From: an uncultured Alphaproteobacteria bacterium
GTDB taxonomy: Bacteria > Pseudomonadota > Alphaproteobacteria > UBA9655
Direction of reading: 5' to 3'
Length of the DNA stretch: 33,111 bases
NCBI GenBank assembly: GCA_905479605.1
Contig: CAJQNC010000056.1
Location: forward strand, 1 to 33,111
The translations under genes were made by a program, and so were the position numbers. This document shows, in pieces, positions 20,425 through 32,986 of this stretch; the stretch's first letter is position 1, and the number at the start of each line of letters is the position of its first letter. A model generated the notes under the pieces. The model was not told the origin of the DNA and did no database searches. It worked only from the letters and a program-made list of their open reading frames with translations.

Positions 20425-21129
20425 ATGACGCTACTGTTTTTATTTCTATTTGCTTTTATTTTTGTAAGCTTTTGTTTGTATATGATTAATCGAACCAAAG
20501 TGCTATTTTCCCAGCAAGGGCAATACCACTGCGATTCATGTTCCTTCCCCCTTAAAGCAGAGGATATGATTCCATTATACTCCTGGATTTCACTGAAAGG
20601 GTCTTGCCGCTATTGCCAATCTCCTATTGGATATAAGTACCTTATATGGGAATTAGCTTGCTTAGCCTTGCTGTTAACAACAAGCTATATACTCGGATTC
20701 TCCATAACGTTCCTTCTTTTAGCCTTGACCATCATTGCCATGACCGACCTCAGAGTGGGCCGAATCCCCACCTTATGGGTTGTATTGGCAGGATTGCTTG
20801 CTTTCCCTAGCTTGCAATCCGCCAATATAGGGCTAGCCATAAGCCTTGCAGTTTGTGGCTATCTAATCCGACAGATGTTTGAAAGTCCTCCTCTAGGACG
20901 GGGAGATGTAAAGTTCCTAGTCATGGCTGGGCTGTGGCTTAGCTTTTCCCAACTTCCCCTATTCCTCGCCATAACCGGTATTGGAGGTATTCTCACATCT
21001 CTTATTCTGAAACGCCGCATGATCCCCCTCGGTCCTGCTTTATGCTTGGCTTTGGGAGTCTGCGTCCTCCTGGGAAAACAGTTTGATCTTCTCCAATACA
21101 TTAGCGGGATGCTGACCTCCCTCACGTAA
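20425..21129 (+). CDS. Prepilin peptidase (A24 family, PilD/GspO-like)
   Basis: 234 aa; CDSCSFPLKAEDMIPLYSWISLKGSCRYCQSPIGYKYLIWE zinc-cysteine domain; active-site Asp contexts TDLRVGRIP and GRGDVKFL. Confidence 0.95.
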   Translation: MTLLFLFLFAFIFVSFCLYMINRTKVLFSQQGQYHCDSCSFPLKAEDMIPLYSWISLKGSCRYCQSPIGYKYLIWELACLALLLTTSYILGFSITFLLLALTIIAMTDLRVGRIPTLWVVLAGLLAFPSLQSANIGLAISLAVCGYLIRQMFESPPLGRGDVKFLVMAGLWLSFSQLPLFLAITGIGGILTSLILKRRMIPLGPALCLALGVCVLLGKQFDLLQYISGMLTSLT

Positions 21130-21879
21130 CGTCCTGATTAATCCCCCTCCCAATCGCTTGGCAAAGCGTTTCCCATCCTTATCTAACAGCAAATCATGAT
21201 GGATATAATGGGGCGTGTGAAGTTCAAGGAGAGCTTGTAACAGTCGGTGGATATGGGTGACCTGAAAAAGATCTTGTCCCCTTATGATCGTATCAATTCC
21301 CTGCAAAGCATCATCAACCACCACGCTCAGATGGTAACTAGTTCCGATGCCTTTACGGGCGATGACAACATCACCCAACTGTGCAGGCTCAGCCTGTTGC
21401 TTTCCTGCTCGCTCGTCTGTCCAAAATAGCGGCCCTGTGATTCCAATAGCCTTCTTCACATCAAGCCGCAAGTTGTGGGGCATTTCTTGGACAGCAGCAG
21501 GATTATCTCGGCAGGTTCCTGGATAAATACTCTGATCCTCAATGTGTGGAGCGGACAGTGCCTTCTCAATATCTTTTCGGGAACAGGTACAAGGATATAG
21601 GACACCTAAGTCCTGAAGTTTCCCAAGGGCAGCCTGATAATCCTCTCCATGCTGAGATTGAAAGCGGACAGAATCTTCCCAAGCGAACCCCATCCAGCTT
21701 AAATCGTCAAAGATCCCCTGAACGAACAGCTCCCTACAACGGGCCTGATCGATATCCTCAATGCGAAGAATTACGCTTCCCCCTTCCTGAGAGGCCCAGC
21801 TCCAACACTGCATAGCTGAATAGGCATGACCTAAATGCAAGTATCCTGTGGGGCTAGGAGCAAAACGTGTTTTTTTCAT
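21040..21879 (-). CDS. gluQ: Glutamyl-Q tRNA(Asp) synthetase
   Basis: RFAPSPTGYLHLGHAYSA, ILRIEDIDQARCRE, YPCTCSRKDIE, YPGTCRDN. Lacks the GluRS anticodon-binding domain. Likely start MKKTRFAPSP at 21879. Confidence 0.93.
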   Translation of the reverse strand: MKKTRFAPSPTGYLHLGHAYSAMQCWSWASQEGGSVILRIEDIDQARCRELFVQGIFDDLSWMGFAWEDSVRFQSQHGEDYQAALGKLQDLGVLYPCTCSRKDIEKALSAPHIEDQSIYPGTCRDNPAAVQEMPHNLRLDVKKAIGITGPLFWTDERAGKQQAEPAQLGDVVIARKGIGTSYHLSVVVDDALQGIDTIIRGQDLFQVTHIHRLLQALLELHTPHYIHHDLLLDKDGKRFAKRLGGGLIRTLREGGQHPANVLEKIKLFSQEDADSQSQA

Positions 21880-22086
21880 AATTCTAGCTCTAGAGGAAGA
21901 TAAGCAATGATGCAAGAGGAGGCTTAGTAAATGGTGAATTTTTGGGCATGTGCCCGCAATCATGCTCTTTTTTAACGAAAAATTAAGATGAAATCAGTAC
22001 GTTCTATGAAGTTTACCTGCGAATTTCTATTGAGAAATTTTCGGAAGAGGACCATAAAGACAGGGACGATTTGAAAAGGAGGTTTT

Positions 22087-22761
22087 ATGCCCATCACGTT
22101 TCAAGGCCCTGAAATGAAAGCAAATAGCCAAAACACTGAGTCTTTGGTGGTATTTTTGCATGGCTACGGTGCCACCGGAGATGATCTTATCCAACTCGGC
22201 AGGCAATGGTCCCGAGTTCTTCCCAACACCGATTTTGTTGCCCCCAATGCTCCACAAATATGTGAGCAGAATCCCAATGGCTATCAGTGGTGCAGTCTAA
22301 CCGATTGGGATTCTCAACGCATTGGTCAGGAATTACGGGAGATTACAGACCCTTTGAACCAATACATTGACCGAGAGCTTGAAAAACGAAGCCTCGAGTT
22401 TAACCAGCTTGCCTTTGTAGGCTTTTCCTTGGGGACATTTATGGCTCTTGAGGCAGCTCTTCACAGACCCAGCGTCGCTGGAGTTGTAGGCTATTCAGGC
22501 GGTTATATCCACGATGCCGGCCGTGTAAAGGTTGGCAAGCCACCTGTACTGTTGATTCATGGCGAGCAAGATCAGGTTTTACCCCACGAAACCACGCTGG
22601 CTGCTGATGAACAACTTAGAGCTATGGGCTTGGAAGTGAGTACTCAGATTCTCCCTGAAGTCGAGCATCACATTGATGTGCAAGGCTTAGGAATGGGAGC
22701 TGCGTTCTTAAAACAACACTTGAGTCAAGATACAGAGGAAACAAAGAAAGCAAAGGCTTGA
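22087..22761 (+). CDS. Carboxylesterase/phospholipase (alpha/beta hydrolase)
   Basis: 224 aa; VVFLHGYGATGDDL, GFSLGTFMALEAAL (GxSxG), LIHGEQDQVLPHE, EHHID. Confidence 0.9.
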   Translation: MPITFQGPEMKANSQNTESLVVFLHGYGATGDDLIQLGRQWSRVLPNTDFVAPNAPQICEQNPNGYQWCSLTDWDSQRIGQELREITDPLNQYIDRELEKRSLEFNQLAFVGFSLGTFMALEAALHRPSVAGVVGYSGGYIHDAGRVKVGKPPVLLIHGEQDQVLPHETTLAADEQLRAMGLEVSTQILPEVEHHIDVQGLGMGAAFLKQHLSQDTEETKKAKA

Positions 22762-22770
22762 GCGCCTTGA

Positions 22771-23811
<1,041 letters not shown>

Positions 23812-23823
23812 GAGAGGACTAAA

Positions 23824-24992
23824 ATGAATATTCATGAGTATCAAGGTAAGGAACTACTGAGAAAATATGGGGTTAATGTTCCCCAAGGGCAAGTAGCCTT
23901 TTCTGCACAGGATGCATTTCTCGCCGCTCAAAAACTAGGCGGTGATGTATGGGTTATCAAAGCCCAGATTCATGCAGGTGGTCGCGGTAAAGCTGGCGGA
24001 GTCAAGATTGTACAATCAAAAGAAGCAGTCAAAGAAGCCGCAAACGAAATGCTGGGAATGACATTGGTGACCCACCAAACAGGACCTCAAGGAAAAGAGG
24101 TTGGTCGTGTCTACATTGAAGAAGGGTGTTCTATAGAGCATGAGTATTACCTCAGTCTTTTGGTGGATCGTGTAACGAGCCGCCTCACTTTCCTTGTATC
24201 TACCGAAGGTGGAATGGATGTTGAAGAGGTTGCTGAAAAGACACCTGAGAAGATTATCAAAGTTTCCATTGACCCTGCCATGGGCTTTCAATCCTTCCAT
24301 GCTCGTGAACTTTCATTTGCTCTGGGCCTAAGTGGGTCTCAAGCCAAGTCCTTCATGAAGTTTGCAGCAAACCTTTACAAAGCAGCTATTGAATTGGATA
24401 CAAGCCTCATTGAAATTAACCCTCTCATCACTACCGCTGAGGGTGAAGTTATGGCCCTGGATGCAAAAATCTCCTTTGATGATAATGCCTTGTTCCGTCA
24501 TCCTGACTTAGAAGAGTTGCGTGATGAAAGTGAAGAAGATCCAGCTGAACGTGAAGCAGACCAGCACGAACTAAACTACATCAAATTGGATGGAAGCATC
24601 GGGTGTATGGTTAATGGAGCCGGGCTCGCAATGGCAACTATGGATATCATCAAGCTCTACGGCGCAGAGCCCGCCAACTTCCTCGACGTTGGAGGAGGAG
24701 CGACCAAAGATCGAGTTACCGTAGCTTTTAAACTCATCCTTTCGGACCCCAATGTAAAAGGCGCACTGGTAATATCTTTGGTGGCATTATGCGATGCGAT
24801 ATCATTGCAGAAGGCATAGTGGCTGCGGCAAAAGAAGTACACTTGAACGTACCTCTGGTGGTTCGTCTTGAAGGAACAAACGTTGATCTAGGCAAAGAAA
24901 TTCTTCGCCAATCAGGACTACCCATTGTACCTGCTGAAGGGTTGGCAGAGGCAGCTCAAACAATTGTGAAAGCAGTAAAGGAGGCCGCATAA
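23824..24992 (+). CDS. sucC: Succinyl-CoA ligase subunit beta (interrupted by a 1-nt frameshift near 24770)
   Basis: N-terminal 315 codons [17 protein letters not shown]... continue in another frame as ...[23 protein letters not shown]...KAVKEAA* ending at 24992. Total 1169 nt = 390 codons minus 1 nt. Confidence 0.95.
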
Positions 24993-25888
24993 TGTCAGTT
25001 CTCGTTAATAAAGATACCCGCCTAATATGCCAGGGATTCACAGGAGCCCAAGGGACTTTCCACTCTCAACAAGCCATTGAGTACGGCACCAAAATGGTTG
25101 GCGGTGTAACTCCTGGAAAAGGGGGACAAACTCACCTGAATTTACCCGTTTTTGATACAGTGCGTAAAGCAGTCGAAGCGACTCAAGCCAATGCAACTGT
25201 AATCTATGTGCCCCCTCCCTTTGCAGCAGATGCTATATTAGAAGCCATCGAAGCTGAGATTCCTCTTGCTGTATGCATAACTGAGGGAATTCCTGTCTTA
25301 GATATGGTGCGCGTAAAACGAGCGTTGCAGGGCTCTAAAACTCGCTTAATTGGCCCAAACTGCCCCGGAATCATCACCCCAGGTGAATGTAAAATTGGCA
25401 TTATGCCCGGTCATATTCATAAGCCTGGCAAGGTCGGGATTGTTTCCCGTTCCGGAACGTTAACATATGAAGCGGTTGCCCAAACCACGCAAACTGACTT
25501 AGGTCAGTCCACATGCATTGGTATTGGCGGTGACCCAGTAAACGGTACAAACTTTATCGACTGCTTACAACTTTTTAACGATGACCCACAAACAGAGGCG
25601 ATCATTATGATTGGTGAAATTGGTGGATCGGCTGAAGAAGAAGCGGCTGAATATCTCAAAAGCATCGGATTACCCAAACCTGTTGTTGGATTTATCGCGG
25701 GTGTAACTGCGCCCCCAGGTCGTCGTATGGGACATGCTGGTGCTGTTATCTCTGGCTCTCAAGGTGGAGCTGAAGCCAAAATGACAGCCATGCGAGATGC
25801 TGGAATAGTTGTAGCTGATAACCCTGCATTGATTGGACAAACATTGTTTGATCTACTGCAAGGGAATAGCAACCGCGCCCGTGCATAA
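24992..25888 (+). CDS. sucD: Succinyl-CoA ligase subunit alpha
   Basis: 298 aa; [63 protein letters not shown]. Confidence 0.98.
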   Translation: MSVLVNKDTRLICQGFTGAQGTFHSQQAIEYGTKMVGGVTPGKGGQTHLNLPVFDTVRKAVEATQANATVIYVPPPFAADAILEAIEAEIPLAVCITEGIPVLDMVRVKRALQGSKTRLIGPNCPGIITPGECKIGIMPGHIHKPGKVGIVSRSGTLTYEAVAQTTQTDLGQSTCIGIGGDPVNGTNFIDCLQLFNDDPQTEAIIMIGEIGGSAEEEAAEYLKSIGLPKPVVGFIAGVTAPPGRRMGHAGAVISGSQGGAEAKMTAMRDAGIVVADNPALIGQTLFDLLQGNSNRARA

Positions 25889-25900
25889 AAGGAGTTACGA

Positions 25901-28801
25901 ATGGGTGAGAATATGAAGAATCCTCACGAATCCACATGGTCAGATGAAGGACGTACTTTCCTTAGTGGAGATAACGCACTCTATACTGCGCGCATGTATG
26001 CTCAAAGCCGAAAAGATCCCTCGAGTGTGGATCAAAGTTGGGTTGATTACTTCTCGACCATGTCCGATGAAGAACATGCTGTATTAAAAGATCTGTTGGG
26101 CCCCAGTTGGAATCAAAGGTCTGTTACACCTCATCAAGAAACTGAAAGCAAGGCTCAGCATTCAGTAATGCCTCCCTCTCCTACGGACCAGACAACACGC
26201 CAAGCCATTTTAGACTCTGTCCGAGCGATCATGTTGATTCGCGCTTACCGTGTATGCGGCCATCTAGTAGCCGACTTGGATCCTTTAGGGCTAGCCAATA
26301 AGGATTACCTTTCAGACTTAGATCCACAGAACTATGGTTTCACCGAACAGGACATGGATCGCCCTATATTCATTGATAATTTCCTCGGCTTTGAAGCTCT
26401 TACACTTCGTGAAATTATTGCCATTTTAAAACGTAACTATTGTGGGCAGATCGGCATTGAGTTTCTTCATATTCAAGATTCCGAAAAAAAACAATGGTTG
26501 CAACGCATGATGGAGGGTGGTCATGACACTCCTGGCATCGGTGCACCCTTGACAGATAAAGCTTTCAAAACTCACGTCTTTGAAGATCTGGCTGCCGCTG
26601 AAACTTTCGAACAATTTCTCCATGTCAAATATCCTGCCGCCAAGCGCTTTGGTTTAGATGGTGCCGAAAGCTTAATTCCAGGACTGGAACAAGCCCTAGC
26701 AACTTCTGCAGACATGGGGATTAAAGATGTTGTCATCGGCATGGCTCACCGAGGGCGTTTAAATGTTCTCGCCAATATAATGGGCAAACCGTACCGCGCA
26801 ATTTTCTCTGAATTCCAAGGTGGCAGTGCGAACCCTGAGGATGTTCAGGGCTCTGGTGACGTAAAGTACCACTTAGGAACGTCAACAGACCGAATATTTG
26901 GAGAAAATAAAATTCACCTTTCCCTCACTGCGAACCCCTCACACCTAGAGGCTGTTGATCCAGTTGTCGTCGGCAAAGTCCGAGCTAAGCAAGACCAATT
27001 AGGCGATACGGAAAGAAAACAGGTGATGGGATTGCTGTTGCATGGAGATGCTGCTTTTGCTGGCCAAGGACTGGTCGCGGAGACCCTCTGCATGTCTGAG
27101 TTGCTTGGTTATAATACAGGTGGAACGTTCCATGTCATCATCAATAACCAAATTGGGTTCACCACCAGCCCCGAATACTCCCGCTCAACCGCCCACAGTT
27201 CAGACTTGGCCAAAACCGTTCAAGCACCCATTTTCCACGTGAATGCTGATTACCCTGAAGCCGTGGCAAAAGTTATGAAAGTGGCCGCCGAATACCGCCA
27301 GCTTTTCAATTCCGATGTTGTCGTTGATCTTATTTGCTATCGTCGCTTTGGACATAATGAGGCTGATGAACCTAAGTTTACACAACCGATCATGTATAAT
27401 CGTATTTCTCAGCACCCCACCATAAAGTCAATTTATGCAGACAGGTTGCTAGAAGAGAACTCCTTCAGCCAAGATGAGCTTAATGCTATCCAACAGACTA
27501 TCCAAACTCGCTTACAGAGTGAATTTGATCTTTCTCAAGACTTTAAACCCGAGCGAGCCGATTGGTTAGAAGGTCGCTGGAAAGGCTTTAAGTCTATGCA
27601 TGAAATGGAACGTCATGCTGACACTGGTATATCAGAAAAAGAGCTGAAAAAAATTGGGAAAGCTCTTACTAAGATCCCTGAATCCTTCAACCTGAACACA
27701 AAATTAAAACGGTTCCTCTCAGGGCGGGAAGAAATGCTACGGACCGGTCAACATTTTGATTGGTCTATGGGTGAAGCTCTCGCTTTCGCCTCACTCGTAG
27801 ATGAAGGTATGAGAGTTCGACTCAGCGGTCAAGATTCAGGCAGGGGGACTTTCACCCAGCGCCATGCTGTTTTTAAAGATCAAACCACGGGCGAACGATT
27901 TATTTCTTTAAATCACATCTCCAAAAAACAAGGAAATTTTGAAGTATGGGACAGCCCACTCGCTGAAGCCTCAGTTCTTGGTTTTGAAATGGGCTATAGC
28001 CTGGCTGAGCCGGAAGCACTCGTTTTGTGGGAAGCTCAGTTCGGTGACTTTGCCAATGGGGCCCAAGTGATTGTTGACCAGTTCGTCTCTTCCGGTGAGA
28101 GCAAATGGTTACGCATGTCCGGTCTGGTTATGCTGTTGCCCCATGGCTATGAAGGACAGGGACCAGAGCACTCCTCTGCCCGACTTGAACGTTACCTACA
28201 GCTCTGTGCTGAAGATAATATGCAAGTCATCAACGCGACAACACCTGCCAACTATTTCCATGCATTACGTCGCCAAATCCATAGGCCTTATCGCAAACCA
28301 TTAATAGTTATGACACCCAAGTCACTACTACGTCATAAGCGAGCCGTATCGACGTTGGCTGACTTTATCAATGGCACTCATTTCCTTGAAGTGATTCCTG
28401 AGACTGAAAAGCTCAAGAAGGATAAGGACATTTCCCGCGTCGTACTTTGCAGCGGAAAAGTTTACTATGACCTGATTGAAAAACGCGAGGAAGAGGGCAT
28501 TAAGGACATTGCTATTATTCGATTAGAACAGTTCTACCCCTTCCCTGGCTCTGAACTTGAGAAAGAACTGAAGCGTTATCCCAATGCTGATGTGATATGG
28601 TGTCAGGAAGAACCCAAGAACATGGGAGCATGGACTTTCCTTGACCGCCGGATTGAGTCTATTCTCCAAAAAACTAAGAATACGAATTTGCGCCCCCATT
28701 ATGTGGGCCGCATGGAAGCCGCATCTACCGCCACAGGACTGCAAAGTCGACATGTATTTGAACAGAATTTACTAGTGAGCCAAGCTCTAAAACTTATATA
28801 A
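25901..28801 (+). CDS. sucA: 2-oxoglutarate dehydrogenase E1 component
   Basis: 966 aa; [79 protein letters not shown]. Confidence 0.98.
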   Translation: MGENMKNPHESTWSDEGRTFLSGDNALYTARMYAQSRKDPSSVDQSWVDYFSTMSDEEHAVLKDLLGPSWNQRSVTPHQETESKAQHSVMPPSPTDQTTRQAILDSVRAIMLIRAYRVCGHLVADLDPLGLANKDYLSDLDPQNYGFTEQDMDRPIFIDNFLGFEALTLREIIAILKRNYCGQIGIEFLHIQDSEKKQWLQRMMEGGHDTPGIGAPLTDKAFKTHVFEDLAAAETFEQFLHVKYPAAKRFGLDGAESLIPGLEQALATSADMGIKDVVIGMAHRGRLNVLANIMGKPYRAIFSEFQGGSANPEDVQGSGDVKYHLGTSTDRIFGENKIHLSLTANPSHLEAVDPVVVGKVRAKQDQLGDTERKQVMGLLLHGDAAFAGQGLVAETLCMSELLGYNTGGTFHVIINNQIGFTTSPEYSRSTAHSSDLAKTVQAPIFHVNADYPEAVAKVMKVAAEYRQLFNSDVVVDLICYRRFGHNEADEPKFTQPIMYNRISQHPTIKSIYADRLLEENSFSQDELNAIQQTIQTRLQSEFDLSQDFKPERADWLEGRWKGFKSMHEMERHADTGISEKELKKIGKALTKIPESFNLNTKLKRFLSGREEMLRTGQHFDWSMGEALAFASLVDEGMRVRLSGQDSGRGTFTQRHAVFKDQTTGERFISLNHISKKQGNFEVWDSPLAEASVLGFEMGYSLAEPEALVLWEAQFGDFANGAQVIVDQFVSSGESKWLRMSGLVMLLPHGYEGQGPEHSSARLERYLQLCAEDNMQVINATTPANYFHALRRQIHRPYRKPLIVMTPKSLLRHKRAVSTLADFINGTHFLEVIPETEKLKKDKDISRVVLCSGKVYYDLIEKREEEGIKDIAIIRLEQFYPFPGSELEKELKRYPNADVIWCQEEPKNMGAWTFLDRRIESILQKTKNTNLRPHYVGRMEAASTATGLQSRHVFEQNLLVSQALKLI

Positions 28802-28814
28802 AAAAGAGGATCTA

Positions 28815-30086
28815 ATGAGTACAAAACCCTCCGCCAAAGCTAATAAAGATATTATCGTCCCACCTATGGGGGAATCTGTTACAGAAGCCACCATTTCTCG
28901 ATGGCTGAAAAATGTAGGTGATTCAGTTTCTTTAGATGAACCTTTGGTTGAACTTGAGACAGACAAAGTCACTTTAGAAGTGGGTGCCCCTGCAGATGGT
29001 GTTCTCGCCTCACAAGCCGTTGCTGAAGGTGGAACTGTAGAAGTGGGTGCCATATTGGGCGCAGTCCAAGAAGGTGCAAGTGCCGCCCCTCAAAAGGCAG
29101 AAGCGGAATCTAAACCTCAAACTCCTGTGGCTGAATCTGCTGCCTCTCAGTCGACTACTTCAGCAGAGATCCCCATGTCTCCTGCAGTCAAAAAACTTGT
29201 ACAAGAGAACCACATTGATCCACATCAAATTCAGGGTAACGGCAAAGATGGTCGACTCACAAAGGGCGACGTATTGGATTTTATTGAGAAAATCAAATCT
29301 CAAAAAGCAACTCAAGCACCAGCTCCATCAGCTGCTCCATCACCACAACCATCAACGATAGCAACTTTACCACGTGAACTAGGGGCCCGTGAAGAACGCG
29401 TACCTATGACACGCCTTCGTCAGCGCATTGCAGAGCGGTTAAAAGAAGCGCAAAACACAGCAGCAATCCTAACCACCTTTAATGAGGTGGACATGACTCA
29501 TGTGATGAACTTGCGCTCCTCTATAAAAGATAGTTTCGAGAAAAAACATGGCGTCAAATTGGGATTTATGTCCTTCTTTGTAAAAGCAGCAATCGTAGCC
29601 CTCAAAGAAAATCCTGCCGTGAATGCTGAAATTCATGACAATGAGTTAATCTTTAAAAATCACTATGATATTGGAGTCGCAGTAGGGACTGAACAAGGCC
29701 TCGTCGTTCCTGTTATACGCGATGCAGATCAACTAAGCTTTGCGGGCATCGAAAAGACTATTTCTGGCCTTGGTCTTAAAGCCCGTGATGGGCAGCTTAC
29801 AATGCAAGATATGCAAGGCGGAACTTTCACCATATCTAACGGCGGTGTATATGGCTCTTTGATGTCTACACCCATTTTGAACCCTCCTCAATCAGGTATC
29901 CTAGGCATGCACAAAATTCAAAAGCGCCCCATGGTTATGCCCGACGGCAGCATAGAAGCCCGCCCTATGATGTATCTGGCGTTGTCTTATGATCACCGTA
30001 TTATTGATGGAAAAGAGGCGGTGACCTTCTTAGTACGAGTTAAGGAATGTATCGAGGATCCTCAACGTATCCTCTTAGATGTTTAA
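28815..30086 (+). CDS. sucB: Dihydrolipoyllysine succinyltransferase (2-oxoglutarate dehydrogenase E2)
   Basis: 423 aa; lipoyl domain ETDKVTLEV, peripheral subunit-binding domain, catalytic [19 protein letters not shown]. Confidence 0.98.
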   Translation: MSTKPSAKANKDIIVPPMGESVTEATISRWLKNVGDSVSLDEPLVELETDKVTLEVGAPADGVLASQAVAEGGTVEVGAILGAVQEGASAAPQKAEAESKPQTPVAESAASQSTTSAEIPMSPAVKKLVQENHIDPHQIQGNGKDGRLTKGDVLDFIEKIKSQKATQAPAPSAAPSPQPSTIATLPRELGAREERVPMTRLRQRIAERLKEAQNTAAILTTFNEVDMTHVMNLRSSIKDSFEKKHGVKLGFMSFFVKAAIVALKENPAVNAEIHDNELIFKNHYDIGVAVGTEQGLVVPVIRDADQLSFAGIEKTISGLGLKARDGQLTMQDMQGGTFTISNGGVYGSLMSTPILNPPQSGILGMHKIQKRPMVMPDGSIEARPMMYLALSYDHRIIDGKEAVTFLVRVKECIEDPQRILLDV

Positions 30087-30098
30087 AGGAGACTTTGT

Positions 30099-31508
30099 AT
30101 GGCTTTACAAAAAGCAGATCTGATTGTCATAGGTGCTGGGCCAGGGGGATATGTCGCTGCCATTCGTGGAGCTCAACTGGGTCTAAACGTCATGTGTGTA
30201 GACAAACAAAGTGGCCTGGGTGGTACATGTCTCAATGTGGGCTGTATTCCTTCTAAGGCGCTTCTTCATTCATCGCACCTCTATGACATGGCACAACATG
30301 AGTTTGCTAAACATGGAGTCATGGTAAAAAAGGTAGATCTAGACCTGAAAAAAATGATCGCCAATAAGGACACGGTGGTCAAAGAGCTGAACCAAGGTAT
30401 CGATTATCTTTTTAAGAAAAATAAGATTACTCGGGTTCAAGGCTCAGCAACATTCAAGAGCTCCAACGAGATCATAATCACCAAAGAGGATGGATCAACT
30501 GAAGAGTGGCTAGGGAAAAACATCCTCATCGCTACAGGATCAGAAGTGGCCACATTACCAGGTATCGAGATTGATGAAAAAGACGTGATTTCTTCCACAG
30601 GAGCATTATCTCTTAAGAAAGTTCCCAAGTCCATGATCGTTGTGGGTGGTGGTTACATTGGCCTTGAGATGGGATCAGTATGGCGCAGACTTGGCACAGA
30701 GGTTACCATTGTGGAGTTTATGGACCGTATTGTCCCTGCTATGGATAAAGATATCATCATTCAGCTCCAAAAGATTTTAGAAAAACAAGGCTTGAAGTTC
30801 AAATTATCAACCAAGGTGACCAAGATTGATAAGAAAAAAGGTAAACTTGCTGTCACACTTGAACCTGCTGACGGAGGCAAATCTGAAACTCTAGAAGTAG
30901 AAACTCTACTCATGTCCGTAGGCCGTCGCCCCAATACAGATGGTCTCAATCTTGAGAAAGTTGGAGTCGCTAAAGACAGCCGAGGGTTTATTCCCGTAAA
31001 TGATAAATTTGAAACATCGGTTTCGGGTATATACGCGATCGGTGATGTCATCCCAGGCCCCATGCTCGCTCATGTTGCCGAAGAGGAAGGCATCGCAGCA
31101 GTAGAAAACTTGACCGGTCAGTATGGCCATGTGAACTACGATGCCATCCCTGCAGTCATCTATACAAATCCCGAGGTCGCAAGTGTCGGTAAAACTGAAG
31201 GAGAGCTTGAGGAAGATCGCATTCCTTACAATATTGGTAAATTCCCTTTCACAGCTAATAGTCGTGGCAAAGCCATAGGAGAAACTGACGGTTTGGTCAA
31301 GATTATCGCCCATAAAGAAAGTGATAAAATTCTGGGTGTTCACATCATCGGACCTGAGGCTGGAACATTGATAGCCGAAATAGTTTCTGTCATGGAATTT
31401 GGAGGAAGCGCAGAGGACATCGCTCGTACATGCCATGCCCACCCCACATTAAATGAAGCGGTCAAAGAGGCAGCCTTAGATGTTGCGGGACGCGCCATTC
31501 ACATGTAA
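30099..31508 (+). CDS. lpdA: Dihydrolipoyl dehydrogenase (E3)
   Basis: 469 aa; GAGPGGYVAAIRGAQLG, GGTCLNVGCIPSKALLHSS, HAHPTLNEAVKEAAL. Confidence 0.98.
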   Translation: MALQKADLIVIGAGPGGYVAAIRGAQLGLNVMCVDKQSGLGGTCLNVGCIPSKALLHSSHLYDMAQHEFAKHGVMVKKVDLDLKKMIANKDTVVKELNQGIDYLFKKNKITRVQGSATFKSSNEIIITKEDGSTEEWLGKNILIATGSEVATLPGIEIDEKDVISSTGALSLKKVPKSMIVVGGGYIGLEMGSVWRRLGTEVTIVEFMDRIVPAMDKDIIIQLQKILEKQGLKFKLSTKVTKIDKKKGKLAVTLEPADGGKSETLEVETLLMSVGRRPNTDGLNLEKVGVAKDSRGFIPVNDKFETSVSGIYAIGDVIPGPMLAHVAEEEGIAAVENLTGQYGHVNYDAIPAVIYTNPEVASVGKTEGELEEDRIPYNIGKFPFTANSRGKAIGETDGLVKIIAHKESDKILGVHIIGPEAGTLIAEIVSVMEFGGSAEDIARTCHAHPTLNEAVKEAALDVAGRAIHM

Positions 31509-31780
31509 TGCCCAAGAAGAACCACAGAGCTACCCATGTTAAAGCCATTCGCCTCACTCTAGGCTATGGCTTTTTGCTTTTTGGTATGGTCGGAGGTTTT
31601 ATCCCCATTCTACAAGGATGGATTTTTGTGGCAATTGGCCTCATTCTATTGAAAGACCATGCCCGCTGGGCACGACGGCTAAGTATTTGGTTGCGCCGCC
31701 GCTATCCGAAAGCACGCCCAACATTCAAAGCTGCCTACAAGAAAATAGATGAGTGGCTAAACCTTGCAGGTTTATCGTGA
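31508..31780 (+). CDS. Small two-TM membrane protein (PGPGW-like)
   Basis: 90 aa directly overlapping the lpdA stop; LLFGMVGGFIPILQGWIFVAIGLILLKDHARWARRL pattern. Confidence 0.65.
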   Translation: MPKKNHRATHVKAIRLTLGYGFLLFGMVGGFIPILQGWIFVAIGLILLKDHARWARRLSIWLRRRYPKARPTFKAAYKKIDEWLNLAGLS

Positions 31781-31801
31781 GGAACTGGAAAGGAGCTACA
31801 T

Positions 31802-32743
31802 ATGCTTAACTTTCTATTCCTCTCACTGGGATTAGTCCTTCTGGTTTTTGGTGGTGAGCTACTTCTTCACTACTCGGTTATTTTTGCAAGGATTATTCGG
31901 CTTTCTGTTATTTGGATTTCAGTCGTCATTATTAGTTTTGGAACATCGGCCCCTGAACTCATCGTCTCAATGGGTGCTTCTTATCAAAACTTACCCGATA
32001 TCGCTATTGGTAATGTAATCGGTAGTAATATCGCCAATACACTGCTAGTTTTGGGAATAGCTACAGTTATTCAACCCATCAAAATTCAACTTAAAGAGCT
32101 GAAACTCGAAAATAGTCTTCTCTTATTGCTCTTTCTTCTACTCGCTGTCTGCATGTACTTTGGGCGGCTCAATATTATCTTTGGATTAATGTGTATCGCA
32201 TGCTTGATTGGGTACCTTTGCTACTCTTGTCGTAACAGTGTGGTTTCTGATCTTCCTGCAGACAAGGATATTGATGACGGTAAATCTGCCCTTAAATCCC
32301 TGGGCCTCGCCATTATAGGCTTGCTGATGCTTATGGCTGGAGCTGAACTTTTGATTAAGGGTGCCGTAGGCATTGCCCGGCTCTTAAATATCTCTGAAGC
32401 CGTTATCAGTTTGTCCATGGTCGCTTTAGGAACATCTTTGCCTGAACTCGTCACTGCTGTATTTGCAGCCTACAAGGGCAAGAATTATATTACCCTCGCC
32501 AATGTAGTTGGCAGCAACCTGTTTAACATCATGGTTGTCCTCGGACTCACAGCCTTTTTCTTTCCGATGACTGTCAACCCCCACTTTATGCAAATCGATA
32601 TCTGGGTTATGGGAGCTCTTACATTTATGTTATTCCTGGTAATGGTCTTTATGAAAACCATCAATCGGATTATGGGTGCAGGCCTTCTATTCAGCTATGC
32701 TATTTATATTACTTATCTCTATGTTTCGAATGATGGAAGCTAA
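31802..32743 (+). CDS. Calcium/sodium antiporter (CaCA family, YrbG-like)
   Basis: 313 aa; duplicated alpha repeats SFGTSAPELIVSMGASYQNLPDIAIGNVIGSNIANTLLVLG and ALGTSLPELVTAVFAAYKGKNYITLANVVGSNLFNIMVVLG. Confidence 0.96.
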   Translation: MLNFLFLSLGLVLLVFGGELLLHYSVIFARIIRLSVIWISVVIISFGTSAPELIVSMGASYQNLPDIAIGNVIGSNIANTLLVLGIATVIQPIKIQLKELKLENSLLLLLFLLLAVCMYFGRLNIIFGLMCIACLIGYLCYSCRNSVVSDLPADKDIDDGKSALKSLGLAIIGLLMLMAGAELLIKGAVGIARLLNISEAVISLSMVALGTSLPELVTAVFAAYKGKNYITLANVVGSNLFNIMVVLGLTAFFFPMTVNPHFMQIDIWVMGALTFMLFLVMVFMKTINRIMGAGLLFSYAIYITYLYVSNDGS

Positions 32744-32986
32744 CGCAAGAAGCAATAAATGGGGATCTGATTTCCATCCTGTGGCTGTCCCCAGTTAGCC
32801 TGCTCAGGAAGGTGGGGCATTCCAGGGCAAAGCTTTGTTAGACGTGTTGGCGTCGGGCGTAATGCAACGGAAATGACTCCAACGCCTTTAATTTTCATAT
32901 ACTCAGGTTGATCGTCATTGGGCCTAGGAATACGAACAGTTCCATCTTCGTATACGTGAAGAGTTTTGTACTTATAGCAGATTATC
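32740..32986 (-). pseudogene. Possible 3' fragment of an unknown gene abutting an IS630-type fragment
   Basis: Open minus frame YKYKTLHVYEDGTVRIPRPNDDQPEYMKIKGVGVISVALRPTPTRLTKLCPGMPHLPEQANWGQPQDGNQIPIYCFLR*. The frame's upstream part overlaps the transposase 3' end, so the original 5' end seems missing. Confidence 0.3.

Noticed and set aside
24789-24992. 67-aa [12 protein letters not shown]... as a separate gene
   Set aside because: It is the C-terminal part of SucC displaced by the frameshift near 24770, not an independent gene.
30906-31442. 178-aa minus ORF antisense to lpdA
   Set aside because: Long antisense ORF within a highly conserved coding gene; composition is cysteine- and phenylalanine-rich and matches no family.
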